Origin: Tieghemiomyces parasiticus
Lineage: Eukaryota; Kickxellomycota; Dimargaritomycetes; Dimargaritales; Dimargaritaceae
Assembly (NCBI GenBank): GCA_027575765.1
Contig: JANBPT010000483.1
Coordinates: forward strand, 1 to 33,974
Length of the DNA stretch: 33,974 nt
Reading direction: 5' to 3'
The notes under the pieces are model-generated. The model saw only the letters and a program-made list of their open reading frames with translations, ran no database searches and was not told the DNA's origin. Every line of letters begins with the position of its first letter. Position 1 is the stretch's first letter. Positions 20,327 through 30,510 of the stretch are shown piece after piece. Position numbers and translations under genes: made by a program.

Positions 20327-21078
20327 GTGTAGGGACTCCAGCCCCCGCCTCTTTCCGCCCCCCCCCAGGTCATCCCCACATCTTCGATTCCGACTTGGGT
20401 TGCATTTTAATTTCCGATCCGATCTGACATCCTTCGTTGCGTGTACTATAGTATTCCCTTTTAACCCTTTAATATTTTTAACCCTCGCTATAATTTACTC
20501 GTTCAGTGCTAACCCGCTTTGGCCACCGGTTCGGCCATCCTGCTTGACTGTATGTGCTGCTTTTGTCTAATGACCCCCTCTAGTTAACTGTAGAAACTTC
20601 CATTATAAAACATCGTTACGAGTCCTTTCTCACTCGGCAGCAACGCCCAGGCTCGCCCCATTCCATCTACGCAAGTGGCAGGGCGTCCTAGATCCAGGAC
20701 TAACTTAGGATTAGAAAGACAGACACCCGGTAATCTGACCCGTTGCCATAGGTAGTGCAACCACTGATGATAACTGGCCACTACGGATCTACCCTGACTG
20801 TTGCTGCACAACACGTTTACCGCCTAAACAGAGGTGAGGGGAGACACATCGCGTCGCTATCACGGTTGCCTTGTTAAGCACTGGCGTCAACCCCCTTCAC
20901 TTTTTCACGACAAACGCCGGCCACATTTTCGCATTGCCCGTTTAGCCCCATAATCTCCCTTTGCTTGGGCAGATCACTCCACCACCCTTGCTTACGGACA
21001 CTCTTGTGAATCCCCCATACATACATTCCCCCCCCCCCACGCTCCTAATCATCCCGCCCACCCCGCTGGCACGCTGCC
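20327..21078. other. KDM4 3' flank and RSE1 promoter
   Basis: No gene is seen. The gap holds C runs of nine (20358-20366) and eleven (21028-21038), the latter only 40 nt before the RSE1 start codon inside a C-rich leader. No clear polyadenylation signal was assigned. Confidence 0.5.
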
Positions 21079-24000
21079 ATGCTCCTGTATAACCTGACCC
21101 TCCAACCGCCGACGCAGGTCACCCAGGCCGTCCTAGGTAATTTCTCCGGCGAGAAGGCCCAGGAGCTCGTGCTGGCCCGCGGCACCCGGCTCGATCTGGT
21201 ACGGCCTGATCTGACCACCGGGAAGCTTGTAACCCTCCTATCGCACGATGTTTTCGGCGTGGTCCGGTCCATCGCGCCCTTCCGGCTGACCGGCGCCTCC
21301 AAAGACTACCTCGTTGTCACGTCAGATTCCGGCCGGTTGATAATTCTTGAATACATGCCGCCGACCAATGCCTTCCGGCGTGTGCAGATGGAGACCTTCG
21401 GCAAATCCGGCGTGCGCCGTTCCGTGCCTGGCGAGTACCTGGCCGTCGACCCGCGTGGCCGTGCGCTACTGACGGCCGCCGTGGAAAAGCAGAAACTGGC
21501 CTACATTCTGAACCGCGACGCCACCGCCGCCCTTACCATTTCGTCCCCGTTAGAGGCCCACCGGGCCCATACCCTGGTCTTTTCCTGCGTGGCTTTGGAT
21601 GTGGGTTTCGAGAACCCCGTCTTTGCGTGTCTGGAGGTAGATTATGGCGAGGCTGACGAAGATCCCACGGGCGAGGCGTTGGAGAACACTGACAAGGTGC
21701 TCACGTATTATGAACTCGACCTGGGCCTCAACCACATCGTGCGAAAGTGGTCCGAACCCGTCGACCCCAGCGCCAATCTCCTGGTCCCGCTGCCCGGCGG
21801 TGCGCTCACGGAGACCACTACCGAGGGACCCTCCGGCGTGCTAGTCTGTTCCGAAGGCTACGTGACCTATCGCCACCAGGGCGCTCCGGAACTGCGCGTG
21901 CCCATCCCGCGCCGGTCTGCTACGGACCGCGCCCCTCTCATCGTGACCGGGGCCGTGCACAAGATGAAGAAGACCATATTCGTGCTTCTCCAGACCGACC
22001 AGGGCGATTTGTTCAAAGTGTCGGTGGACTATGAAGGAGAGCGGGCCCAGGCCTTGCGGATTAAGTATTTCGACACCATCCCCGTGGCTGCCAGCCTGTG
22101 CGTGTTCCGGGCCGGGTTCCTATTTGCGGCCGCCGAGTTTGGCAACCATACCCTCTACCAGTTTGAACAGCTCGGCGACGACGACGACTTGCCGGAACTG
22201 TCCAGTGCCGACTTCAACGTCGATGAGGAGGACCTCAGCGATCCGCGTCTCGCCTTCACTCCGCGCGATCTGGTCAACCTGGCTCCGGTCGACGAGCTAG
22301 AGAGCCTGGCCCCGCTGCTGGACGCCAACCTTCATAATCTCGCCCAGGAAGACACACCTCAAATCTACGCGTTATGTGGCCGGGGTCCCACTTCCACATT
22401 TAAAGTCCTACGCCACGGGCTGGAGGCCGCCGAGGTGGCTGTGTCGGAACTTCCAGGACACCCGCGTGCCATCTGGTCCACCCAGCTGACTGCCGCCGAC
22501 CCGTACGACTCGTACATCGTTGTGTCCTTTGTGGACGCCACCCTCGTACTGGCCATCGGCGAGACGGTCGAGGAAGTGACCGACTCCGGGTTCCTGACTA
22601 CCAAACCCACCTTGGCTGTGCAGCAAATGGGGACCGACCTACTCCTGCAGGTACACCCACAAGGGTACCGGCTGATTCGCGCTGATCGCCGCGCCAGCGA
22701 GTGGCGGCCTCCGAACCACCAGGAAGTGGTGCACGCCGCGGCTAACCGCCGCCAACTAGTTCTGGCACTCACCTCCGGGGAATTGATCTACTTCGAACTG
22801 GACGCCGCGACAGGCCAGTTGGAGGAGCATGAGGAGACGGCTGACCTGGGCGACGAGGTGACCGCGCTGTCTCTCCCTGCCGTCCCGGAGGGCCAACTGC
22901 GCGCCCGGTTCGTCGCGGCAGCCCTAGTTGACAGCACGGTACGGGTCCTTGGACTGGATCCGGCGCGTCGGCTGGAACCCCTAGCCATGCAGGCTCTCAC
23001 TGACGTACCGTCATCTCTGTGCATGCTCGATATGGCCGACCGCGAGACCGACCCACACCTCACGACGCTCTACCTCTACATCGGCCTGCGCTCAGGTGTC
23101 ATGCTGCGCACCGTTGTAGATCACCAGGGCGGTCAGCTGTCGGAGACCCGCACCCGGTTCCTGGGCTCCAAACCCGTCCAACTCTTTTCTGTAGTTGCCA
23201 ACGGCGTACCGGCTGTTCTCGCCCTGTCAAGTCGGCCCTGGCTTAGCTACGTTTACCAGGGCCGCACCCGCTTGGCCCCCATCGCCTATGACGCCCTCAA
23301 CTACGCCTGTGCCTTCCGGTCCGAAGCCTGCCTGGAGGGTCTTGTGGCCGTGGCCGAGAACACCCTCCGGATTCTGACCGTCGAGCGGCTGGGCGTACCG
23401 CTCAACCAGGCGGCGGTACCCCTCCAGCACACCCCGCGTCGAGCTCTGCTCTACCCGCCGTCCAACCACTTCGTCATCTACGAGACGGATGCACAGCCGG
23501 CAATGGCCGAGACAGACGATGCAGAGGGCCCAGCGTGGTCCTCCTGCCTCCGCGTGCTCAACCCGCTGACCGGAGAGACCTCCTGGCAGGAGTCGTTGAC
23601 GGGCGGCAACGCTGTGTTCGGGATGGGGCTGGTCCACTTTGCCTCGGAGGGACCCGACGCACCGCCCCTTCTAGTAGTAGGCACCGCCCGCGGGGCAGCC
23701 CTCCAGACCGGTGAGTTCAAGGCCGCTCACCTGCGCACCTACCGATTCTCGACCGATGGAACCCAGCTCAGCCTGGTGCACACCACACCCGTGGACGGAA
23801 TCGCGCGGGCTATTGCAGACTTCCAGGGCCGCGCCCTGGTGGGCTTAGGAGCCACCCTCCGGATCTACGACCTAGGTAAGCGTAAGCTCCTGCGTAAGTG
23901 CCAGTCGCAGGCTATCCCGCGGATGGTGGTGGACTTGAAGGTCCAGGGCCAGCGCATCTACGTAAGCGACGTCCAGGCCTCGGTGCACTTCGCCATGTAC

Positions 24001-24612
24001 CGACCGCAGGAGAACCGCTTGGCCGTCTTTGCCGACGATCTCCTTCCGCGCTGGATGACGGCTGCCGAACTACTCGATTACGATACGGTGGCCGGCGGGG
24101 ACAAGTTTGGTAACCTCTTCGTGGTCCGCCTCGCCGACGACGTGTCCCGCCGGATCGACGCCGACGCGTCGGGCAATTTGCTCTACCACGAGAAGGGATA
24201 CCTGCAGGGTGCCCCACACAAGCTGACTACCGAGGCCCACTTTTACCTGGGCGACACCGTCACGTCCCTGCGACGGGCCACGCTGGTAGCGGGTGGTCGC
24301 GAACTCCTGTTCTACACAACACTGGGCGGTACCGTAGGGGCAGCCATCCCGTTCGCATCCAAGGATGACGCCGAGTTCTTCCAGACCCTGGAAATGCACC
24401 TGCGTGCTGAACTGCCCCCGTTAGTCGGTCGGGATCACCTGGCCTACCGTGGTTATTACGCCCCCGTCCGATCGGTGGTGGACGGTGATCTCTGTGAGCA
24501 ATTCGCCCTCCTGCCCCCTGCCAAACGTGACCAGATCGCCGAGGAGCTAGACCGGACGGCCGGTGAGGTGGGAAAGAAGATTGAGGATTTGCGGTCAATG
24601 TTTGCTTTCTAG
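21079..24612 (+). CDS. RSE1: Splicing factor SF3b subunit 3 (Rse1/SF3B130)
   Basis: Scaffold of the U2 snRNP SF3b complex, made of WD40-like beta-propellers and related to DDB1 and CPSF160. The single exon encodes 1177 residues (human SF3B3 1217). Near-full-length similarity to SF3B3 can be read directly: MLLYNLTLQ at the start, EKQKLAYILNRDA, ISSPLEAHRAHTLVF, IVVSFVDATLVLAIGETVEE, VTDSGFL, RVYDLGKRKLLRKC-type segment (here RIYDLGKRKLLRKC), LLDYDTVAGGDKFGN, and VDGDLCEQF near the end. An MMS1/CPSF160-type N-terminal region and a CPSF_A C-terminal region cover it. Compared with human, a charged segment around residues 800-820 is about 45 residues shorter, which accounts for most of the length difference. 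It lies on the same strand as SF3B6, another subunit of the complex. Confidence 0.97.
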   Translation: MLLYNLTLQPPTQVTQAVLGNFSGEKAQELVLARGTRLDLVRPDLTTGKLVTLLSHDVFGVVRSIAPFRLTGASKDYLVVTSDSGRLIILEYMPPTNAFRRVQMETFGKSGVRRSVPGEYLAVDPRGRALLTAAVEKQKLAYILNRDATAALTISSPLEAHRAHTLVFSCVALDVGFENPVFACLEVDYGEADEDPTGEALENTDKVLTYYELDLGLNHIVRKWSEPVDPSANLLVPLPGGALTETTTEGPSGVLVCSEGYVTYRHQGAPELRVPIPRRSATDRAPLIVTGAVHKMKKTIFVLLQTDQGDLFKVSVDYEGERAQALRIKYFDTIPVAASLCVFRAGFLFAAAEFGNHTLYQFEQLGDDDDLPELSSADFNVDEEDLSDPRLAFTPRDLVNLAPVDELESLAPLLDANLHNLAQEDTPQIYALCGRGPTSTFKVLRHGLEAAEVAVSELPGHPRAIWSTQLTAADPYDSYIVVSFVDATLVLAIGETVEEVTDSGFLTTKPTLAVQQMGTDLLLQVHPQGYRLIRADRRASEWRPPNHQEVVHAAANRRQLVLALTSGELIYFELDAATGQLEEHEETADLGDEVTALSLPAVPEGQLRARFVAAALVDSTVRVLGLDPARRLEPLAMQALTDVPSSLCMLDMADRETDPHLTTLYLYIGLRSGVMLRTVVDHQGGQLSETRTRFLGSKPVQLFSVVANGVPAVLALSSRPWLSYVYQGRTRLAPIAYDALNYACAFRSEACLEGLVAVAENTLRILTVERLGVPLNQAAVPLQHTPRRALLYPPSNHFVIYETDAQPAMAETDDAEGPAWSSCLRVLNPLTGETSWQESLTGGNAVFGMGLVHFASEGPDAPPLLVVGTARGAALQTGEFKAAHLRTYRFSTDGTQLSLVHTTPVDGIARAIADFQGRALVGLGATLRIYDLGKRKLLRKCQSQAIPRMVVDLKVQGQRIYVSDVQASVHFAMYRPQENRLAVFADDLLPRWMTAAELLDYDTVAGGDKFGNLFVVRLADDVSRRIDADASGNLLYHEKGYLQGAPHKLTTEAHFYLGDTVTSLRRATLVAGGRELLFYTTLGGTVGAAIPFASKDDAEFFQTLEMHLRAELPPLVGRDHLAYRGYYAPVRSVVDGDLCEQFALLPPAKRDQIAEELDRTAGEVGKKIEDLRSMFAF

Positions 24613-24739
24613 GGCTGTCTGATGCCTTAAGTGCGAGCCCCTCACGTCAGTCGGTGCCCAATTGGTTTTTCATGTTGTTGTTTTTCAACACCAACTACAC
24701 TCTGATGTACATTTGAGTGGTGTATGGCCCACGTCTCTT

Positions 24740-24745
24740 ATTAAA
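24740..24745 (+). terminator. Polyadenylation signal ATTAAA of RSE1
   Basis: ATTAAA lies 128 nt after the RSE1 stop codon. Confidence 0.4.
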
Positions 24746-24948
24746 GTCAATGCCCTACGCAGTCTGAGTAACGGCCTTAGTTTCTTCGGCCTACGACGTG
24801 TCAAAGCACCTTGTTGAGCCGGCTACGATAGCCTGGGCTGCATTGGCGCTGTCGTTATGCATCCCCATGCCCTTCTCCATTTGGTAGCCTGGCGTTTACG
24901 TTGAGGCGGGCTCATGGCCGTACCTGACTGATCCATCGTCAGCAACTG

Positions 24949-24979
24949 CGGTTTAGTAAGGCGGATAAACCCTAAACCG
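24949..24979. repeat. 8-bp inverted repeat
   Basis: CGGTTTAG at 24949-24956 and CTAAACCG at 24972-24979 are exact reverse complements with a 15-nt spacer. The right arm sits in a telomere-like AAACCCTAAACC, but there is no tandem array. Confidence 0.5.
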
Positions 24980-26735
24980 AGCCTTTTGCAGGTAGAGTGG
25001 TTTGCCCAGGCTTCCTGGTGGAGCTTCGCTTATGGAGCCATTGACCCAAAACGGTGAGGTTCCATTGGCCTTGATAGCTTAACACTCCCTGTGGCTGATC
25101 CACCACCTGCATGTGCCGCCCAATCGTAGTCGTGGGCTGCTATGAGTCCCAGTGTGCCTGATTCACCCTTTTCTATTATCAGGGTGTACATTTTCCTTCA
25201 CAAACAAGGCTTGAAGTATTTTTCCCTAGCTCCATAGTACCCATGTTGGAGCAGCGGCGTGTGAGAAGGCTCGTCCATTGTTCGTAGTACAAAGTTGTCT
25301 GACTAAGCCCTTGGCTGGCCTCAATATCCTCGCTCTTTTCCTTGACAGTGGATAGTAAGGGATTACCACACTTCCTAAAGAGGCCAAGAGTAGGGTCCGC
25401 TCCCTTTTTCCTATGGCTATTTCACACACCCTCCGGCTCATTGTTTGACTTGATCACATCCAGTTTTGCTGCCGGACTAGAGGGTTGGGACCCATAAGGC
25501 CGACACGGACTGATGCGTGTTTCGGAGTCACAATCCCCCTGCCTTGAGTGCCTTATGTTACCAAGGTAACTATTGCACGATTCCAACAGCACGTTTATTT
25601 AGAGCATGACAGTCGAACCGGGTGTGTGGGAGGGGGGGTACTATGGACTGCGACCAAGTTGGCCTCACGCCACCAGGCACTTCAGTAGACGCTAAGGCCA
25701 ACGTGCACAGGGATATTATATAGTGTCGCTAGCCATTGAAGACCGGAAAAAAAGAAGAAGAGAATAGCATGGTCACTGTTGCCCCCTCATTTAGTCCAGC
25801 AGTTTACGCCGGAATTCTCACATTAGAAGTTGTATCGTCGTTATGCATGGACTTATTAGCCCATACCCGATCACCTACGGCGAACTCCAAAGCAAGGTGG
25901 AATAGTACATACCATAGCAAGCTGAAGACGGACAGTTTGTTACCTTAGGAGACTAACGGTAGCCAGACTGAAGGGCAGCAGTCCTATATTCGGTTCTACA
26001 GTGTGTGGCGAGAGGATGGCAAAGCGTTAAACGTAGCAGTATGGGAATGGTGCTGTGGCTAATGGGGCGGTAAAAAAAAGGGCCGGCCGATCATGGCAGG
26101 CGTCGGTGGTTTAAACGCTCCGCCAGCGAGATCTCCGTGTAGGCATATGCCAACCCCCCCCCACCCGCACCAAATAAACCTTCATTTACTGTCTCGGTCT
26201 ACAGCCTGTATCTCGCTTCAGAGAGGCCCGGGACAACGGCCGCGTCTGCAGGTGAAACGTGGTGCGAATTGTGAAGAATGGATGACTATCTTGGCAAGCC
26301 CTTGCTGCGGGGGCTAATCATTTCGACAGACCCTCTCCAGACAGACTGTCCACTACCTACAGTGAGTCCCCTACATGGGATGCGATCGGCTGCGGAGTAC
26401 AATGTGCATGAGTGACCATATTAGGAGGTTATTTCGTCCGCGTTTATCCTGAGGTTTAAACGGGGGTGCCTTTGAGAGCAGGGTTAGCAGAGGCGGAGAT
26501 ATGTACGAGCAGCAGCATTAGTAGTTGAGAGCGGGTCGGGTGCTTTATGATATCACGGGTTTCTGTCATATACCGTGGGTGGCAAACGAGTGTTGCAGCG
26601 GTGATCTGAGGCGCATCTTGGCCGATCCACCATCTCTCGACCTTACTGAATGTACTGCAATCATTTCACCGGTTATCTTAATCGTCTCTAGATTATTTTT
26701 TCCCTTGCGGTGGTACCTCGGGTAATGGCCATTCA

Positions 26736-26741
26736 TATAAA
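26736..26741 (+). promoter_or_regulatory. TATA box of the subtilase gene
   Basis: TATAAA lies 149 nt upstream of the start codon and is followed by a C/T-rich leader. With the LPMO gene, this is the only other clear TATA box close to a gene start in the window. Confidence 0.55.
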
Positions 26742-26884
26742 GCCGACCACGCCGCAATCCATGTCGACTCGGCCAACTTAAGTACCCACGTCCCCACCTT
26801 TCTGTCCATCGCTATTCCCTGATACTCGCCGCTACCACTCTAATATAATCAATACCTCTAATTACCCCATCTATTGCCACCGCC

Positions 26885-29479
26885 ATGCGCGCCACTGGCC
26901 TTACCCTGTTAGGACTTGTCGTTGCCTTAGCCCAGGTGCCCCATGGCACCCTGGGCCGGACTCCAATTCCCGTCTCCAATGGCACATCCCTGTTCACCAT
27001 CCCTGACAATTACGTGATTGAATTCACGGGCGCCCCGGGAACCTCGGCGGGTTCGAGCGCCTCGCGAGATTTTTACTCCACTATGGCCACCCAGAATATC
27101 CCCTTTACCATTCGCAAGAACTACACTCGGCTACTCAACGGTGCCTATATAGGCGTACAGGACAAATACTATGACGCGGTGTACAACATCGGGACCGCTC
27201 TGAGCCTGTGGTCCTCGCGCACCTCTTCCGTCAACGATTCCCCGATTCCTCCCGCTACGAAAGCTCTCCCTCCGCGTCCTTTCCTGGCCCATGAGTACAC
27301 CGGTATCAATAAGGTGCGCAATTCAACCAGTTGGACCGGGGCCGGTGTTAAGGTGGGCATCCTAGACACGGGTCTTGACTACACTCATCCGGCCTTCGGC
27401 AACTGCTTCAACACCACCAACTGCCGCGTCCGTTACGGCTACGATTTTGTGGGCGACGCCTACAACGGGAATAACATTCCGGTGCCTGACCGCGACCCCA
27501 TGGATTCCTGCAACGGACACGGAACGCACGTGGCCGGAATTCTGGCCGGCAACGACGGTGTATTCCAGGGCGTGGCGCCCAATGCCACCCTTGGAATCTA
27601 CCGAATCCTTGGCTGCTCTGGTTTAGTAGAGTCGAGCGTGATCATTGAAGCCGTGGAAACAGCTTATAACGACGGAATGCATATTATCAACCTGTCTATA
27701 GCTAATGTCGGCGGATGGAACCAGTGGGCGGAGTCCTCCGTCATTGACAAGGCGATTGCCAAGGGTATCTACGTTGTCGGCTCCGCTGGTAACAACGGGG
27801 CAGAGGGCCTTTGGGCCCTTGGCGCGCCGGCTGTCTCGCCAAACACTATCGCTGTGGGTTCTATGGAGGTACCTCGCATGTACTCCTGGGCCCTGGACGT
27901 CACCGTCAGCGGCCAGACCTACCGCGTTCGCCGCACAGACCAGCAGCCCACCTCGATCCCGCTGGATATTACCAACGCCCCCTTCCGCCGCGGACTCGAC
28001 GCCGCCGGGAACGACTACGCCTGCCAGCCCATCACGGCCAATGTCAAGGGCGCCATCGTGCTCATCCAGCGGGGCTTCTGTGATTTCGATACCAAAGCTA
28101 CCAACGTCATCAAGGCTGGTGGCCTCGCCGCCGTCATGTACAATAGTGACGGTAGCGAAATGCAGACCCCTGAGTACTACGCGGCGCTCACGCTACCGAC
28201 GGTGGGCATATGGCAGCGCGACGGCCAGAAATTTGTCACTCTGCTTGCCGGGAGCCAATCCGCTACCGCAACGATGACCCAGGCTATCGACATTGTTGAC
28301 AGCGACGTTCCCTATACGCCCTCCGCCTACTCCTCCTGGGGCCCCAACATCGAGGCCGTGCACAAGCCTGACGTTATGGCGCCCGGGACGAACATTTATT
28401 CAACCCTACCGAAGAGCCGAGGTTCCTACGGCCTTGTATCGGGCACGTCCATGGCCGCTCCCTACGTCGCCGGCGTGGTCGCCCTGGTACTGCAGACCAA
28501 CATCACCGCGTCCAACCTCACCGTACTTTCCAACGTACTCCACACCGCCACCCCGTACAAACACTCGAGCGGCATGTATTACTCGTTGGCCCAGCAGGGA
28601 ACCGGCCTGATCAACGCCTACAACGCCCTCACCGCCAACATTGCCTTCCGCATTCGCTACAAGCTGATCTGCGGCTACACCGACGTGACCAACATGGCAT
28701 ACCCCATCACCCTTTTCTACACCAACCGTGCCACCACCAACCTCGTCTACAACTTCCAAGTTGCCCCGTCCATCTCGGTGTCCGGATTCGGAGTCGATAA
28801 GCGCCCGGCCAACCCACCCCTGACCGATACCACCACGGCTGTGGTGACCATGAGCACCACCTCGAGTTTTACGGCCCCGGGCACCAACGGTTCCAACGAC
28901 ATCACCATCAAACGGGGAAAGATGGCCGATAGCAGCCTCCTCATCTACAGCGGCTACATCCAGGCCTACCCGGCTCCGGGTTACTCGGGGCAGAATTACA
29001 GTTTCCCGTACCTTGGTTACGGGTACAGCTCGTCCTCTGTAACCATCTTTGATCCCAGTTACGATATGATGCCCTGTATGTTCCGCTCGCTTGACCGTAT
29101 CCCCCTGCCGGCCAAGAGCAATACCACCTTCACCTTCACTGGCAACGACTATCCTGTCGTCGCGTTCCGTCTCCAGCACCCGGTCCGGCAAATCCAGATC
29201 AAGGTGGCCTACGCGGAAACCCCGACCGCCATCCACTCCTCCGTCACCCAGAACCAGTACGCCTACCGCTCCCGTAACTTTGACGGCACCAGTCAGGGCC
29301 AGTTCTTCGAGTTCAAGTGGGACGGCATGGGCTACTACCAGAAGTCCCCCAGTACCATCTTCATGCACCCCAGCCGTAGCTACGTGCTCATCTTTACCTT
29401 CCGTACCGTCTACATGAGCTCCAAGGCTATCACCTATACCACCCCGGTAATTCACATCCCCAAGACCATCAAGTCGTGA
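26885..29479 (+). CDS. Secreted subtilisin-like serine protease with PA domain (Vpr-like, S8 family)
   Basis: Predicted extracellular endopeptidase of 864 residues, without introns. Residues 1-24 form a signal peptide. An I9-like propeptide spans about 40-110 (NYVIEFTG at its start). The catalytic domain starts near 150. The triad is Asp161 (GILDTGLDYTHP), His212 (NGHGTHVAGI) and Ser522 (SGTSMAAPYVAG), with oxyanion Asn303 (SAGNNG). A PA (protease-associated) insert of about 100 residues lies between His and Ser (about 360-465, with GAIVLIQRGFCDFDTKA). About 260 further residues are Thr/Ser/Tyr-rich and probably form Fn3-like beta domains. Several N-x-S/T sites suggest glycosylation. No membrane anchor is seen. 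All catalytic residues are intact. Likely roles are nutrition or host/substrate digestion, which is inferred. Confidence 0.93.
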   Translation: MRATGLTLLGLVVALAQVPHGTLGRTPIPVSNGTSLFTIPDNYVIEFTGAPGTSAGSSASRDFYSTMATQNIPFTIRKNYTRLLNGAYIGVQDKYYDAVYNIGTALSLWSSRTSSVNDSPIPPATKALPPRPFLAHEYTGINKVRNSTSWTGAGVKVGILDTGLDYTHPAFGNCFNTTNCRVRYGYDFVGDAYNGNNIPVPDRDPMDSCNGHGTHVAGILAGNDGVFQGVAPNATLGIYRILGCSGLVESSVIIEAVETAYNDGMHIINLSIANVGGWNQWAESSVIDKAIAKGIYVVGSAGNNGAEGLWALGAPAVSPNTIAVGSMEVPRMYSWALDVTVSGQTYRVRRTDQQPTSIPLDITNAPFRRGLDAAGNDYACQPITANVKGAIVLIQRGFCDFDTKATNVIKAGGLAAVMYNSDGSEMQTPEYYAALTLPTVGIWQRDGQKFVTLLAGSQSATATMTQAIDIVDSDVPYTPSAYSSWGPNIEAVHKPDVMAPGTNIYSTLPKSRGSYGLVSGTSMAAPYVAGVVALVLQTNITASNLTVLSNVLHTATPYKHSSGMYYSLAQQGTGLINAYNALTANIAFRIRYKLICGYTDVTNMAYPITLFYTNRATTNLVYNFQVAPSISVSGFGVDKRPANPPLTDTTTAVVTMSTTSSFTAPGTNGSNDITIKRGKMADSSLLIYSGYIQAYPAPGYSGQNYSFPYLGYGYSSSSVTIFDPSYDMMPCMFRSLDRIPLPAKSNTTFTFTGNDYPVVAFRLQHPVRQIQIKVAYAETPTAIHSSVTQNQYAYRSRNFDGTSQGQFFEFKWDGMGYYQKSPSTIFMHPSRSYVLIFTFRTVYMSSKAITYTTPVIHIPKTIKS

Positions 29480-30084
29480 CACGGAGGTAACACGTTAGCC
29501 CCGTAGTCTATGGGGGGGAGGTCCAAGTGGGCACCCGTGCCCTGGCGCGCGCATTATAGTCTGGTATGCTTCTAATTACCTTCCCTTAATTAAAGTATTG
29601 GTCCTTACAGAACTTGAGTGCTGTGGTTTCTCGAAGGAGCGAGGGTCATGATAAAACCAGTAATGGTTAAGGAAGCTGGCTAAAATTTTGTTTCGCTTTG
29701 GTATGTCCCTGAATTGATGCTAGACACTGGATTAGCCAATAATTTTTGTATAATGGATAAGGTAATGGGCTACACAGTGACAAGTCAGGGCCAAGGCCCT
29801 CCCTCCCTCCACCAAAAATGGCGCCACTCCGAATCGGCCCTAAAAAGGATTATGAAGAGGCGAGGCAAAGCTGGGAAGGAGAGGGGGAGGAGACATGACC
29901 TGGCACCTTTGCTAAACCACCGCGGATACCTTATAGTGTGCACGATTGCCATTCATCACCACCAACACAGCACTTGACTAGCCGCACCCATTCCCTATTT
30001 TCCGCTCGCCCTAACATCCCCCAGGCCGACTAAATTAACCCACCTCCCCACGACAACCACCCCTCACCGCTCGTCCATTTAGCC
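29480..30084. other. Subtilase 3' flank and ERG28 promoter
   Basis: No gene is seen. It contains the subtilase polyadenylation signal and, from about 29950, a C/T/A-rich, G-poor leader ending at the ERG28 start. Confidence 0.55.
29589..29594 (+). terminator. Polyadenylation signal ATTAAA of the subtilase gene
   Basis: ATTAAA (within TTAATTAAAG) lies 110 nt after the stop codon. Confidence 0.4.
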
Positions 30085-30510
30085 ATGACCTTCTCGCTCC
30101 TGAGCTGGATCCCGGCCGATGGCCTGTTGTCCAAGTGGCTGCTGTTCGTCTCGGTGCTGTCGGTGTTCAATACGGCCCAAGCCTACTTCCGCCCACTGGG
30201 CCTGACACGGCGTCTGTACGACCGGAGGCCGCAGGAGGTGACCCCGCTGGCCTCCCGTATGTTTGGCTGCTGGACTCTGGTCTCGGCTGTCGTACGCTTC
30301 TACGGTGCCTACCACCTGCGCAACCCGGCTATTTACGGCCTGCTGTTCGCCACCTACCTGATCGCCTTCACCCACTACGCCACTGAAATTTGGGTGTTCC
30401 GTTCCGCCAGTATTCGGGGCCCCGCCCTGTCTCCCGTCATCGTGGCCACCTGCTCCCTCGTCTGGATGTGGTGCGCCGCCGAGCAGTACACTGGAGCGCG
30501 GTTCTTCTAG
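30085..30510 (+). CDS. ERG28: Ergosterol biosynthesis scaffold protein Erg28
   Basis: Small ER membrane protein that in yeast tethers the sterol C-4 demethylation enzymes (Erg25, Erg26, Erg27). It has 141 residues and no introns, about the family's usual length. Conserved features are LSKWLLFVSVLSVFNTAQAY, the LTRRLYDRRP motif, SRMFGCWTLVSAVVRFYGAYHL, and a C-terminal SLVWMW followed by YTG. Four hydrophobic segments are visible at about 17-35, 58-76, 84-103 and 117-134. The start is the first ATG after a G-poor leader. It converges with POL12, with 333 nt between their stop codons. Identity is secure from near end-to-end similarity to yeast Erg28; the interaction partners are family knowledge. 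Confidence 0.94.
   Translation: MTFSLLSWIPADGLLSKWLLFVSVLSVFNTAQAYFRPLGLTRRLYDRRPQEVTPLASRMFGCWTLVSAVVRFYGAYHLRNPAIYGLLFATYLIAFTHYATEIWVFRSASIRGPALSPVIVATCSLVWMWCAAEQYTGARFF

Larger units (their letters stand above)
24613..26884. other. 2.3 kb intergenic between RSE1 and the subtilase gene
   Basis: No gene is supported on either strand. Short frames (for example 25226-25441 minus, 26093-26317 plus) carry no motif. Visible structures are an 8-bp inverted repeat at 24949-24979, a nine-C run at 26154-26162, and a pyrimidine-rich leader over the last 100 bases. Confidence 0.5.

Noticed and set aside
24964..24979. Telomere-like AAACCCTAAACC
   Set aside because: Fewer than two units, with no tandem array; not evidence of a telomere or an interstitial telomeric repeat.
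28406..29482. 358-codon minus-strand frame under the subtilase gene
   Set aside because: It is the antisense shadow of a well-supported gene; Gly/Val/Asp-rich composition is a by-product of the sense codons.
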